In this document: positions 1 to 10,343 of the stretch, piece after piece | Position numbering within the stretch: position 1 is the first letter of the stretch | Layout of the letters: every line of letters starts with the position of its first letter | Assembly: GCF_050003625.1 (NCBI RefSeq) | Contig: NC_134400.1 | Coordinates: 54,068,066 to 54,132,065 of the forward strand | DNA length: 64,000 nucleotides | DNA from: Haematobia irritans | Taxonomy: Eukaryota; Arthropoda; Insecta; Diptera; Muscidae | Reading direction: 5' to 3' | Program-made: the position numbers and the translations under genes | Notes under the pieces: generated by a model | Told to the model about the DNA's origin: nothing | The model's database searches: none | Seen by the model: only the letters and a program-made list of their open reading frames with translations

Positions 1-275
1 ATACACAATTCATGGGTCCACACAAATCTGTATGAATTAATTCCAAAATTCCTTTGGTTGATTTGTCATTTTTGTGTGGAAACGGAAATTGGGTTTGCTT
101 ACCACGTATACACGCAATACAATCTATATCTTGATTCTTTAAATTTGGCATCCTTTCCACCATATTATTAGATACCAATTTAATCAAATCCTTGGCATTT
201 AAGTGTCCGTAGCGTCCGTGCCATAATTGGAAATTTTCCTTTTCGGACTTCTGTACTGAATTGGTTAACTCGTCA
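1..275 (-). pseudogene. copia-type retrotransposon fragment: GAG-pre-integrase zinc domain and start of integrase
   Basis: Read on the minus strand this stretch is open and gives the Ty1/copia pre-integrase signature: LWHGRYGHLN, then a CIACIRGK zinc-binding pair, then HTDLCGPM, which opens the integrase catalytic core. In copia polyproteins this HHCC zinc domain sits between protease and integrase and binds DNA during integration. The element runs off the left edge, so only this part of pol is visible. No LTR or protease is seen between here and the gag-like piece at 1200-1350, so the copy is degenerate or internally rearranged. Confidence 0.85.
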
Positions 276-1149
276 CACATATGAACGATATAAGTACACG
301 CAGAGAAGAAACATGATTGTCACAATCATATTCGAAGAGCAAAATAATATGATAGCAGCTATTTTTGCGGCGACCATGTAACATTTTAACCTGCAACCAT
401 GCTGGCTCAGTGAACATGGTTCTAAGAAATATATAATTGTCCTCATCTAAAATGTTATTATATTGATAAAAAGAATTTTGTTTGAATGAAAAGACAATGG
501 TCACGATTTAAAATGTTATGGTATTCATTAAAAATGTTTTTCTCCTAGTTAAAATAAAATGGTCACAACCTAAAATGTTTTGATCTTTATGAAAAAACTT
601 TTTTCATCGTCGAAAAAAGGACGCCACTTGAGAAAAGAAAACACCAAATTAACTTTATTTGTTTGTTTTTATTTATTTATCAACTAATTCATTGTTTATT
701 TGTATTTATAATTCCGTTCAAGCAGACAACATATATTTTTAAACACTCTATTTTATTTCAATTTCAACAATAACCCTGTAGGAAATTGAGGTGACTTTAA
801 GTTAATAATTTGTTAGTCATAACTGAGTCACTGGTGACTCAAATCCTAACTCATTTCCCATGTAAAATCCTATTCAGTTTTAACACGTGTTGTCATTGGA
901 ACGAGTCAGTCCTCACTCAAACCTGCATAAGCTTCAGCTAACCAAAAGTTAGCTCAAAGTGAGTTGATAATATATGAGCATACTATGAGTTAGCTCTTAA
1001 CTGATTAGTTTATGGTGAGCTCTTTGTGGATAATAAAATATTTTGTTTTTGTTTTATTATTTTTGATTCATTTTATTTTGAATTAATTAAAAAATAATAA
1101 CAATTCAGATTTTTTAAAATTATTTTACAATAAACAAAATATAACGTAT
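276..1149. other. AT-rich spacer, no gene seen
   Basis: AT-rich sequence between the two copia pieces. Short open frames have no recognisable motif. It would be the place for the missing gag and protease of the copia element, but I see no DSG protease motif or zinc knuckle. Confidence 0.5.
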
Positions 1150-1185
1150 TTATATATAATATAATATAATTTTTATAATTTTTTT

Positions 1186-1350
1186 AGCATTCGACGCGGT
1201 GTCCGATATACCTTGACATGCAGGAGATTTCTCATTACCCAATGCGATATTTAATAATCGATTTTTATGTAAAATTGCTTCCATCTGCGTCTTCCATGTT
1301 GAAAAATTGCTTCCGTTCAACAACGGAATTCGACCATTGTACGACGTCAT
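1186..1350 (-). pseudogene. copia-type gag N-terminal fragment
   Basis: The minus strand from the ATG at 1350 encodes about 55 residues with the copia gag start pattern: IPLLNGSNFSTWKTQM followed by EAILHKNRLLNIALG, matching the W-x(3)-M start seen in copia-like gag proteins. It lies upstream (in minus-strand order) of the pre-integrase fragment at 1-275, so both may belong to one decayed element. The frame then runs into AT-rich non-coding sequence. Confidence 0.6.
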
Positions 1351-1442
1351 GTCTCCACGAATTTACCAATCTATATATCCACGCCTTATTCCAAATTTCA
1401 TCTAGCACATTGTCGCTTAGCATAGAAGAGGCAGTTCTCTGA

Positions 1443-3500
1443 TATAAATCGTTTATCCTTGTCCAATAGTCGATAAAATTTGCAATGAAGTCACTTTGTT
1501 CTTATAATTAAGTGTTTTGACTTAAAAATGGATATCTTCACATGAAAGATTTTTTTTTGACTAAGATCAACTTGACTTTAATAATTCTGAAAAATTCTTT
1601 ATAATTAATGAAATCGTCTTTAAATTTGTTCACTTTTTATATCTTTACTACAAAGCAGAAAACATTTAAAAATAGGAGACGTTTTTCAATACTTTGTTTT
1701 AAAGGCGTTTTTTACTTGAAACATATCATAATTTCTACTTGAAGGCAAAATTTAATTTGGAAATTAAAGGTGTCGTTAACACGTTTTTCATGGAAAATAC
1801 TGAAAATTTTGGAAAAAAACGTAATTAAAATTTGTTGCCTAGAATCAAGTATGCGAAACTCAAATTTAAAAGAGAATTGTATCCTAACAATATCCCTACT
1901 TCAATTCTCCGCTTCTTACGCTCGGAATCAATACCAAAACCATTAGTGTAAAAGCAAAATCTTAGGAACTGGGCATTTTTTTAATTCACAAATTTGACAT
2001 ATGTCACAAAAAAATACAAGCTCCGTGACTTATTATAACAATCACTGTTAAAAAAACAAAAAAAAAAAACAAATACATACTGCCGAAAGTTCGGCCAAGT
2101 CGATTCTTATATACCCTCCACCATCCTCCACAATGTTCTATCGAAACCGTATGTACACAATCGAATTACTTGGGTTGTCGTCAGAAGGCAATATACTGAC
2201 ATCGACCACCAAATTTCAACCGGATCGAATGAAATTTGCTTCTCCAAGAGGCTCAAGAATTTCAAAATTGGATACCGTCGGACTCATATGGACAATTGGT
2301 ACACTCAAAAACAAGTTTACTTAAATTCAATGATTTCGTATTGATTCCGAGCCAAAGATCCAGCTTCTTTAAAATAAAGACAGTTTTCAGAGAGCTATTT
2401 AGCCTTAAATCTAGGCTTCCTAAATTTAAAATTAGGATACAGATCTCATTTATCGAATTTCGTTCTCTTTTTTCGATACATAAAAAGTATATTTAAATAT
2501 ATTTCGATATATGTATATATGATTTATTGTATATAAATTCCTATTCCAAATGATAAATAACAATGGTTTGTTAAAGCAAAATTGTATAAACAAATCATAG
2601 TAAGACAAAACAATTATTTGTTGCGTGTCTGATTGGCACAAATAAATTTAAAAATATAAATATAAAAATAAAATGTATATTTCGATATATAGAAAAAATA
2701 AATTCAAAATTAAAAATCGAAATTACAACAGATACTTCAAATCAAAAAATGTTTTCTTCATTTCAAAAAAACCTTAAGCCAAATAGTCAAAACCCTCAAA
2801 AGATTTGTTTAGCCTATTTTTGCAGCTTTTTTATCTTTAATCCAAAGATTCAATATCTCAATTAATTTATCTGGAGAGTATAAAAATTAGCAAATTAAAA
2901 AACAACGTATGTTGATTGCAAATGAAAGAACTCGGCTTTCTAAATATCTTAAATTGATAAATAAAAATAAAACGAAATTCAAGTTCAATTACTAAATGAC
3001 AATGGCTAAATGTCTTTGCGTCTGTATTTTACTTTGTAGATTTTGGATTTCAAGTACATTGCAATTAAAAAATTATATTTGAAGGCAACAAAGTAATTGA
3101 AAGTGCATTATTGCAATTGGCTTTCCCTTTTGCAGACACCTTGAAAACATCGAATGCAATGACAAGGGTAATTTTTGTGTCTTTTTGCAGATCGTAGCAT
3201 ACATTACTTTATTACATTACATTACTGTCACACATGAGCATTAGAGTGTGATACACTTTATGGTAAGATACGTCCATACGGAGATTTTTTATTTTCATCG
3301 GTCTTCGGGTTTTGTAATTGGTGCATTTCGGTGTCTATATATGTATAGCCCCCAAAAATAAACCAATCCCCCAAAGTAGATTTCTTGAGCGTCCTAAAAA
3401 TTATTTTTCATCCTATTTAGTTGAAATTATGTACGTTATACGTTCCAATCGTTTAGCATATACACACAACGTAGCCCATATCAACCCATAGTTATGCTTC
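1443..3500. other. AT-rich non-coding stretch with one dispersed-repeat fragment
   Basis: No gene is recognised. The only structured part is a degraded repeat at about 2085-2325. It resembles the heads at 9003 and 10097 (TACTGCCGAAAGTTCGGCC, then ACCCTCCACCAT, then a block containing CGAATTACTTGGGTTG) and continues into one unit of the ~153 bp repeat found at 16.5-17.1 kb. The rest is simple AT-rich sequence. Confidence 0.5.
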
Positions 3501-3502
3501 TT

Positions 3503-3690
3503 ACAGACTATAAGTTTTTTCCGGACGGAATGTATTTGTTTGTAAAGAATCTTACAGTGTGTCCAATCGATACGACAATTCGTTGATGACTAAATAATCG
3601 GTAAATGTGTTATCGATCCCAAAAACATACAGAAGTATCGATTATGCCTTCGGACTTAACTTATAATGTGGCCAATATATGAGATATGTT
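3503..3690. mobile_element. Short non-autonomous TIR element (MITE), copy 1 of 3, partial
   Basis: About 180 bp that recurs at 44065-44245 and, inverted, at 49111-49330. Shared landmarks are CAGACTAT, TCCGGACGGAATGT, ACTAAATAATCGGTAAATG and TTATCGATCCC. Copy 3 shows both ends as inverted repeats (CAGTTATTCCGGACG); this copy has a diverged left end and no clear right TIR. A SINE abuts it on the right. Confidence 0.6.
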
Positions 3691-4042
3691 GGGAGCCACC
3701 GTGGTGCAATGGTTAGTATGCCCGCCTTGCATACACAAGGTCGTGGGTTCTATTCCTGCTTCGACCGAACACCAAAAAAAAGTTTTTCAGTGGTGGATTA
3801 TCCCACCTCAGTAATGCTGGTGACATTTCTGAGGGTTTCAAAGCCTCTCTAAGTGGTTTCAATGCAATGTGGAACGCCGTTCGGACTCGGCTATAAAAAA
3901 GAGGTCCCTTGTCATTGAGTTTAACATGGAATCGGGCAGCACTCAGTGATAAGAGAGAAGTTCACCAATGTGGTATCACAATGTACTGAATAGTCTAAGT
4001 GAGTCTGATACATCGGGCTGCCACCTAACCTAACCTAACCTA
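3691..4042 (+). mobile_element. tRNA-derived SINE, full-length copy 1
   Basis: The head begins GGGAGCCACCGTGGTGCAAT and carries a pol III A-box-like TGGTGCAATGG and a B-box-like GGTTCTATTCC about 40 bp later (GGTTCGATTCC in the second copy), the layout of a tRNA-derived SINE promoter. The body includes GGAACGCCGTTCGGACTCGG. The last ~60 bp match the 3' end of the RNase H LINE in this window, and the element ends in CCTAA repeats. No clear target-site duplication could be assigned. Confidence 0.88.
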
Positions 4043-4129
4043 GGTATTTTCACAAATGTGCATTTAACCCTCTAATGCCCAGGCCCGCCTTTAGGCGGGC
4101 TTCATTTAATAGGAAAGCTTTTAGTAAAA

Positions 4130-4993
4130 CACACCTTAAGACATCAAAAATGGGCAAAATAAAAAGAAATTGGGCGGAGCTCTGGCGTGTTGGGAGGGTT
4201 CTTTTCCTTGGGAACCACCTGCACGTTGTTGGCGGCGTACCACTCCATGGCCGTAATGGCAAGATGCCAAATCCGGCCAAAACAGTATGGAACAACCGTG
4301 TTTCTTCAGGAAAGGCAGCAGACGTTTATTCAAACACTCTTCCACGTAAATTTCTTGGTTGACAGTCCTGGAAGCTATGAAAATGCTGCTTTTCAAGCCA
4401 CAGGTACAGATGGTTGGCCAAACCAGATATTTCTTTGCAAACTTTGACAGTTTTATGTGCTTGAAAATAACTGATACCTTTCCCCTTCCTTTTGCCGTAT
4501 AAAACTCCTGTCCCGGAAGCTGCTTGTAGTCGGCTTTGACGTAGGTTTCGTCGTCCATTACCACGCAGTCAAACTTCGTCAGCATCATCGTGTACAGCCT
4601 CCGGGATCGCGCTTTGGCCGTCGTATTTTGTTTATCATCGTGATTTGGAGTCACTACCTTCTTGTAAGTCGATAGTCCGGCTCGGTTTTTGGCTCGATGC
4701 ACGGTTGTAGACGATACACCCAGCTTGTTTGCGGCATCTCGGAGAGAGAGGTTAGGGTTTCGCTTGAAACTACCGGCAACTCTCTTTGTCGTCTCAGCGG
4801 CTTCCGGTTTTCGATTTCCCCCCGATCCAGACTTCCTGGCTGTCGACAAACGTTCCCCAAACACTTTAATTACATTTGTAAGGGTTGATTTGGCAACTTT
4901 TAGCGATTTTGCCAGCTTTGCGTGCGAGTAGCTCGGATTTTCGCGATGCGCGAGCAAAATTTTGAGACGCTGCTCTTCTTGCTTGGACGGCAT
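4130..4993 (-). pseudogene. Tc1/mariner-superfamily transposase, broken (ITmD37E-like)
   Basis: From the ATG at 4993 (MPSKQEEQRLK) the minus strand encodes a paired helix-turn-helix region (LAKSLKVAKSTLTNVI and LSLRDAANKLGVSSTTVHRA), then the first catalytic aspartate in VVMDDETYVK and the second in LFWPDLASCHY. Just after the second aspartate (about 4250) a small deletion shifts the frame: AMEWYAANNV and PPNTPELRPI are still readable in another frame, and the sequence then leaves the element before the third acidic residue. Spacing to where that residue should lie suggests the DD37E family, but it is absent here. No TIRs were found, so this is a dead remnant. Confidence 0.82.
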
Positions 4994-5151
4994 TTTGACA
5001 ACTGAAGAGTGAATTCCAAAATCAAAATAGGAGCAACATTCTACACACACACCTTCAAAATGAGGGGTGTTCAGGTTTTTTAAATGCAAAATTAAAAGAA
5101 ATACGTCAAGTTTATATTGACCAAATTTTGACCGTATCACCATTTAAGGCA

Positions 5152-5585
5152 CGTTTCTGGAAAATATAAAACTGTTGCCGACGCTTTGTCACGAATGGAT
5201 GTTTTGTCACGAATGGATGTGATGTGTCAACAAAAGCAATACGACCCTATATTCCTGTAAGTTTTCGTAAGACACTCTTTGAATCACTCCATGGAATTTC
5301 TCATCCAGGAATCAGAGCAACAACAAACTTGATTAAATCACGTTTTGTTTGGCCATCAATTTCCAAGGAACTACACATGTGGACAAAATGTTGTGTCCCC
5401 TGTCAGAAAGCAAAAATTAATCGACATGTAAAAAGTCCTCTTGGGGATTTCAAACCACCAAGAACGTTTCAGAAATATTAGCATGGACTTGGTTGGTCTG
5501 TTGCCCTTATGTCAAAACTTCAGATATGTTCTCACTTGTATTGACAGATTCACCAGAGGCTATTCCTTTGCCTGACATAACAGCT
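5152..5585 (+). pseudogene. Ty3/gypsy pol fragment: end of RNase H and integrase zinc domain
   Basis: The fragment opens with VADALSRM, the usual tail of a gypsy RNase H. It continues into an H2C2 integrase zinc finger (HGISHPG with CCVPC), preceded by RPYIPVSFRK and followed by a LGDF-like linker. A frameshift near 5480 separates this from the start of the integrase core (MDLVGLLP, then YVLTCIDRFTRG). A 16-bp stretch (TTTGTCACGAATGGAT) is repeated at the left end. The fragment stops where another repeat starts (ACTGAAAAAACAGTGAACCC). Confidence 0.8.
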
Positions 5586-5587
5586 CC

Positions 5588-6029
5588 TACACTGAAAAAA
5601 CAGTGAACCCTTTTCCATTGCAAAATTAACTAAACTGTAGTAATACTGACCATAATTTAGCCCTTAAGATTTTTTTCTACTTGTCTAGTTTAAAATTCTC
5701 TTAAATTGTAGTTCATCTGTGGTATTGTATTTTGGTTCAATTTTACACCACCATACGATAATATACCCATACCAAGTTAAAAAACCTGTATTAATTTGGT
5801 TAACTTGACTATTTTTTGGGAAACCCGATAATAAAATTTCGTTAATATTGTCTTTAAAATGTCGACGAATAAACTATTTTTAAGCAAATCTTTCGAAAAT
5901 ACAAAGAAATTAAATAATTAAAGGAAAAACAAACTGCTATACTAACATATTATGAAAATCTTCATGCATTAAAAGTAAACTTTCTTTAAGCAAACGTACT
6001 TTATTATAAAAACTTATGAAGAAAGTTCT
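5588..6029. repeat. AT-rich element related to the repeat at 9461-9975
   Basis: It begins ACTGAAAAAACAGTGAACCC, like the repeat at 9461. The 9461 copy also shows an inverted version of this end (GTTCACTTTTTTTTAGTG). Here the right end is not identifiable because LINE copy A has inserted at 6041. Non-coding. Confidence 0.45.
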
Positions 6030-6041
6030 TAATACAATGGT

Positions 6042-7689
6042 CTTGGGGTAAATCCTGCAAAGACAGAATTAGTCATGTACTGCAAAGATCGCAAAACTCC
6101 CACGGTTAGGCCTATTTCCTTAGGGGGTATTGAAATTCCCTTTGGTGATTGTGCAAAATACCTTGGCGTTATTTTGGACAGGAAGCTGAACTTTAAGCTT
6201 AATATTGAAGAAAGGGCGAGGAAGGCAACTGTAGCTTTGTACTCGTGCAAAAAGGCAATAGGAAAAAAGTGGGGACTAAAACCAAAAATTGTGCATTGGC
6301 TATACACGGCAGTGGTTAGACCTATAATGCTATATGGTGTTGTAGTCTGGTGGCCGTCACTTCAGAAACCGACTGGTTTAGATAAAGTTCAGCGTATGGC
6401 GTGTTTGTGTATTTCAGGCGCATTCAGCAAGACAGGAACAAATTCCCTTAATGTCATGCTGCATCTATTGCCTTTAGACATTTTGGCCAAACAGTCAGCT
6501 GCAACAACGGCTGTGCGGTTGCGCGAACTATCGCTGTGGTCGGAAAAACGTTACGGTCACAGTTCTGTCCTCAAAATAATGTCAGATGTGCCTAACGTAG
6601 TGGATTACACTTTGGCGAGTCCACTTTTCGACAAAAAGTTTGAGACTCTAATCCCCAACAGTGAGGCGTGGTGCACACAGACCCCGGGGAATAAAGAATA
6701 TATAGATTTCTACACTGATGGCTCCAAATTGGATGGACAAGTGGGTTTCGGAGTATATTCTAATGATCTGGAACTTCAAATAGCGAAAAGATTACCTAAT
6801 CACTGTAGTGTTTTTCAGGCTGAAATATTAGCAATAAGAGAGGTGGCGAATTGGCTGAGAAGTAATGTTCCAAAAAATGTGGGCATTAATATATACTCAG
6901 ACAGTCAACCTGCAATAAAATCCTTGGACTCTGTGTTCCTCAACTCGAAAACGGCCATCGATTGCCGCAAATCTCTCAATGAGATGGCTGAGCAGTACAA
7001 TATTCACCTAATATGGGTGCCTGGCCATAGGAACATACCGGGGAACTGCGAAGCGGATGAGTTGGCAAGGCTAGGGACTACCTTACATATTCCAGGGGAA
7101 CTAGAATTTGTTGGTATGCCCCTAGCTACCTGCAAGCTCATGCTGCGTGAGAAGGCTGTTATGATGGCAAATGTTCGATGGGAGAATTGCAAGGGTTGTA
7201 ACGACACCAAGCAAATATGGCCCCATTTCAACTTAAACCGCACACTAGATATGCTAATGTTCTCGAGACGTCAGATATCACTCCTGATATCTGCTATAAC
7301 GGGGCGCTGCCTGATAGGAGATTTTGCAAAAACTATTGGCGCGAAGTATAATGACTATTGTATGAGCTGTCATGATGCGGAGGAAAAATAATCAATTAAA
7401 CACCTCTTGTGTGAGTGTCCTGCATTTTGTGTAAAGCGCAAGCAACTTTTAGGAGCATATAGCTTCAGATTACTGGCGGATCTGGAAAACGTTAACTTAA
7501 GCAGTCTGCTAATGTTTTTGGAACAATCTGGTTGGTTCAACAAAGAAAAATAATCAAGAAGGTTCAGCGGTTAAAACAAGAAGTGCCCATATGTAATAGG
7601 TACTTTTAGTTAATGTGGTATCACAATGGACTGAATAGTCTAAGTGAGCCTGAATCTTAATCGGGCTGCCACTTTTACCTAACCTAACC
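6042..7689 (+). mobile_element. RNase H LINE, copy A (5'-truncated)
   Basis: This is a 3' piece of the same LINE as copies B and C, almost identical to C. It begins within the reverse transcriptase and ends in CCTAA repeats. A 12-bp target duplication, TAATACAATGGT, flanks it at 6030-6041 and 7690-7701. The left duplication overlaps element sequence by several bases (ACAATGGT is also LINE sequence), so the 5' junction formed at microhomology. The 5' truncation and variable-length target duplication are typical of target-primed reverse transcription. Confidence 0.92.
6075..7560 (+). pseudogene. LINE ORF2 C-terminal part with premature stop
   Basis: The frame covers the end of the reverse transcriptase (YLGVILDRKLNF, KKWGLKPKIVHWLYTAV), the RNase H domain (DFYTDGSKLDG, FQAEILAIREV, YSDSQPAI, WVPGHRNIPGNCEADELAR) and part of the cysteine-rich tail. 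The intact copy reads EEKESIKHLLCEC; here a single G-to-T change turns the GAA codon after the lysine into TAA at 7389-7391. The frame then continues (CECPAFCVKRKQLLG) to the normal stop near 7551. The transposition enzyme would lack its C-terminal CCHC-like region even if the copy were not truncated. Confidence 0.9.
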
Positions 7690-7780
7690 TAATACAATGG
7701 TTTTTGTGAATAAAAATTATGGCCACGTGGAACAAGACAGTAGTTTGTTTTAACTCGCCGTTTAAACATTTTCACTTATC

Positions 7781-8884
7781 CTGCACTAGGGTGGAACACA
7801 ATGTTAGTAAAAAAAATATGGGAAACATTTAAATCTGAAGCAATTTTAAGGAAACCTCGCAAAAGTTTATTTATGATTTATCGCTCGATATATATGTATT
7901 AGAAGTTTAGGAAAATTAGAGTCATTTTTACAACTTTTCGACTAAGCAGTGGCGATTTAACAAGGAAAATTTTGGTATTTTGACCATTTTTGTCGAAATC
8001 AGAAAAACATATATATGGGAGCTATATCTAAATCTGAACCGATTTCAACCAAATTTGGCACGCATAGCTACAATGCTAATTCTAATCCCTGTGCAAAATT
8101 TCAACTAAATCGGAGTTAAAAATTGGCCTCTGTGATCATATGAGTGTAAATCGTGCGAAAGCTATATACGGGAGATATATCTAAATCTGAACCGATTTCA
8201 ACCAAATTTGCCACGCATAGCTACTATGCTAATTCTACTCCCTGTGCAAAATTTCAACTAAATCGGAGCAAAAAATTGGCTCCTGTGGTCATATGAGTGC
8301 AAATCGGGCGAAAGCTATATACGGGAGATATATCTAAATCTGAACCGATTTCAACCAAATTTGGCACGCATAGCTACAATGCTAATTCTACTCCCTTTGC
8401 AAAATTTCAACTAAATCGGAGTTAAATATTTGCCTCTGTGGTCATATGAGTGTAAATCGGGCGAAAGCTATATATGGGAGATATATCTAAATCTGAACCG
8501 ATTTCAATAAAATTTGGCACACTTGACTATAATACTAGTTGTTCTTTTTGTGCAAAATTTTAAGCAAATTAGAGAAAAACTCTGGCTTCTGGGGCCATAT
8601 AAGTCCATATCGGGCGAAATATATATATGGGAGCTATATCTAAATCTGAACCGATTTCTTCCAAAATCAATAGGGTTCTATTCTGAGCTAAAACACATAC
8701 TTGTGCCAAATTTGAAGTCGATTGGACTATAACTGCGACCTAGACTTTGATTACAAAAATGTGTTCACGGACAGACGGACATGGCTATATCGACTCAGGA
8801 GCCCACCCTGAGCATTTTTGAGTGTTGCAAACATATGCACTATCTTATAATACCCTGTTCCACAGTGTGGCGCAGGGTATAAAA
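7781..8884 (+). mobile_element. Non-coding repeat element with internal ~153 bp tandem units (copy 1)
   Basis: The left part carries GGTGGAACACAATGTTAGTA and the right end is CCTGTTCCACAGTGTGGCGC then AGGGTAT. The middle holds five start points of a unit beginning ATCTAAATCTGAACCGATTT, at 8027, 8179, 8332, 8485 and 8638: a period of 152-153 bp. A second, reversed copy occupies about 17190-19240. No coding frame with a recognisable domain is present; the family is a non-autonomous element or an array-bearing repeat of unknown class. Confidence 0.6.
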
Positions 8885-9002
8885 ACTGATCCAGCTATTG
8901 GAAAAGCAAATATATGAAAAAAGGAGAAATCCTAATACAAGCCCAGCACCTTCAAGGGACACCCGACTAGATGGAACCAGTCACTGGATTACAATAAGAA
9001 AC

Positions 9003-9117
9003 AAGTATATACGGCCGTAAGTTCGGCCAGGCCGAAGCTTATGTACCCTCCACCATGGATTGCGCAGAAACTTCTACTGAAGACTGTCATCCACAATCCA
9101 ATTAATTGGGTTGCGGT
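9003..9117 (+). repeat. Dispersed repeat head, interrupted copy
   Basis: It starts AAGTATATACGGCCGTAAGT and continues with TTATGTACCCTCCACCATGG. A second, uninterrupted head lies at 10097-10207. After GGGTTGCGGT the SINE at 9118 begins. The continuation of this head (GGTAACACTTGCCGATGGC) resumes near 10013, so the SINE and the element at 9461-9975 appear to be nested in it. Confidence 0.65.
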
Positions 9118-9460
9118 GGGAGCCACCGTGGTGCAATGGTTAGCATGCCCGCCTTGCATACACAAGGTCGTGGGTTCGATTCCTGCTACGACCGAACACC
9201 AAAAAGTTTTTCAGCGGTGGATTATCCCACCTCAGTAATGCAGGTGACATTTCTGAGGGTTTCAAAGCTTCTCTAAGTGATTTCACTGGAATGTGGAACG
9301 CCGTTCGGACTCGGCTATAAAAAGGAGGTCCCTTGTCATTGAGCTTAACATGGAATCGGGCAGCACTCAGTGATAAGAGAGAAGTTCACCAATGTGGTTC
9401 ACAATGAACTGAATAGTATAAGTGAGCCTGATACATCGGGCTGCCACCTAACCTAACCTA
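9118..9460 (+). mobile_element. tRNA-derived SINE, full-length copy 2
   Basis: This is the cleanest copy, with A-box-like TGGTGCAATGG, B-box-like GGTTCGATTCC, body and a 3' tail shared with the LINE, ending in CCTAACCTAACCTA. It is inserted into the repeat head at 9003-9117. Like copy 1 it is full length, unlike the 3' fragments further right. Confidence 0.9.
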
Positions 9461-9978
9461 CACCGAAAAAACAGTGAACCCACCAGGAAGAAAACTTTCG
9501 GTTAATTTTAGAAAATTTTGAATATTTGTAGAAAATTTTAACTAAACAGTATTACAAACGTTGGCATCACGCCGATGTCATAAAAGTAAGTAATTATTTT
9601 TCGACAAATACAAGGAAATTTATTAGACATAACTAAGTTTTTTCACTTGTTAAAGAAAATTTTGTATTTTGAAGAAAAAACTTGGAGTTCAAAATTACAA
9701 GAATGTCTTTAGTGACATACGAAGTTCACGATGGACGCATTTTTGGTAAAATTTACAAATTTAAAGAAATTCTGAACTATTTTGTGGAAGACACGAATTT
9801 AGTTAATCTTTATGCTTCATTTAAGTATATCTTTTTCCTCGGGTTTAGTTAATTTAACTAGCGTACACAAAAAAGTATTAGAGTAAAGAAACCTTTCTCC
9901 AAACATAATATTTCTATGAACTAAAATAAAGTTAAATTGGCTTTAGTGAAATAGAGAGTTCACTTTTTTTTAGTGTTT
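9461..9978. mobile_element. AT-rich TIR-like element
   Basis: The left end reads ACCGAAAAAACAGTGAACCC and the right end GTTCACTTTTTTTTAGTG, imperfect inverted repeats about 500 bp apart, followed by a T-run. There is no coding frame. The related sequence at 5588 shares the left end. A non-autonomous DNA element is the likely explanation. Confidence 0.5.
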
Positions 9979-10012
9979 TTTTTTTTTTTTTTGTAGTGGT
10001 TTACGGTAACAC

Positions 10013-10343
10013 TTGCCGATGGCAAGGTATCTTAAAACTTCCTAACACCGTCTTCTAAATTGCAAGGTAGCCCATACGGGATATATATTAAACTAAACAA
10101 GTATATACGGCCGTAAGTTCGGCCAGGCCGAAGCTTATGTACCCTCCACAATGGATTGCGTAGAAACTTCTACTGAAGACTGTCATCCACAATCGAATTA
10201 CATGGGTTGCGGTAACACTTGCCGATGGCAAGATATCTTAAAACTTCCTAACACCGTCTTCTAAATTGCAAGGTAGTCCATACGTGATATATATTAAACT
10301 AAAAAAGGCCGATTAAATACGTATATAATTAAGTTTGACAAAA
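10013..10343 (+). repeat. Dispersed repeat body and second head
   Basis: A block starting GGTAACACTTGCCGATGGCA and ending ATATATATTAAACTAAA occurs twice, at about 10013-10095 and 10210-10300. Between the two lies a complete head (10097-10207). The first block is the remainder of the copy interrupted at 9117; the second belongs to the intact copy, which runs into the 29-bp minisatellite. Confidence 0.6.

Noticed and set aside
265..504. 79-residue minus-strand open frame next to the copia fragment
   Set aside because: It lies in a different frame from the pre-integrase domain and has no copia motif or composition; likely chance.
3691..3790. A functional tRNA gene at the SINE head
   Set aside because: A- and B-box-like motifs are present, but the acceptor and anticodon stems do not pair as in a real tRNA, and the same head recurs in the other SINE copies.
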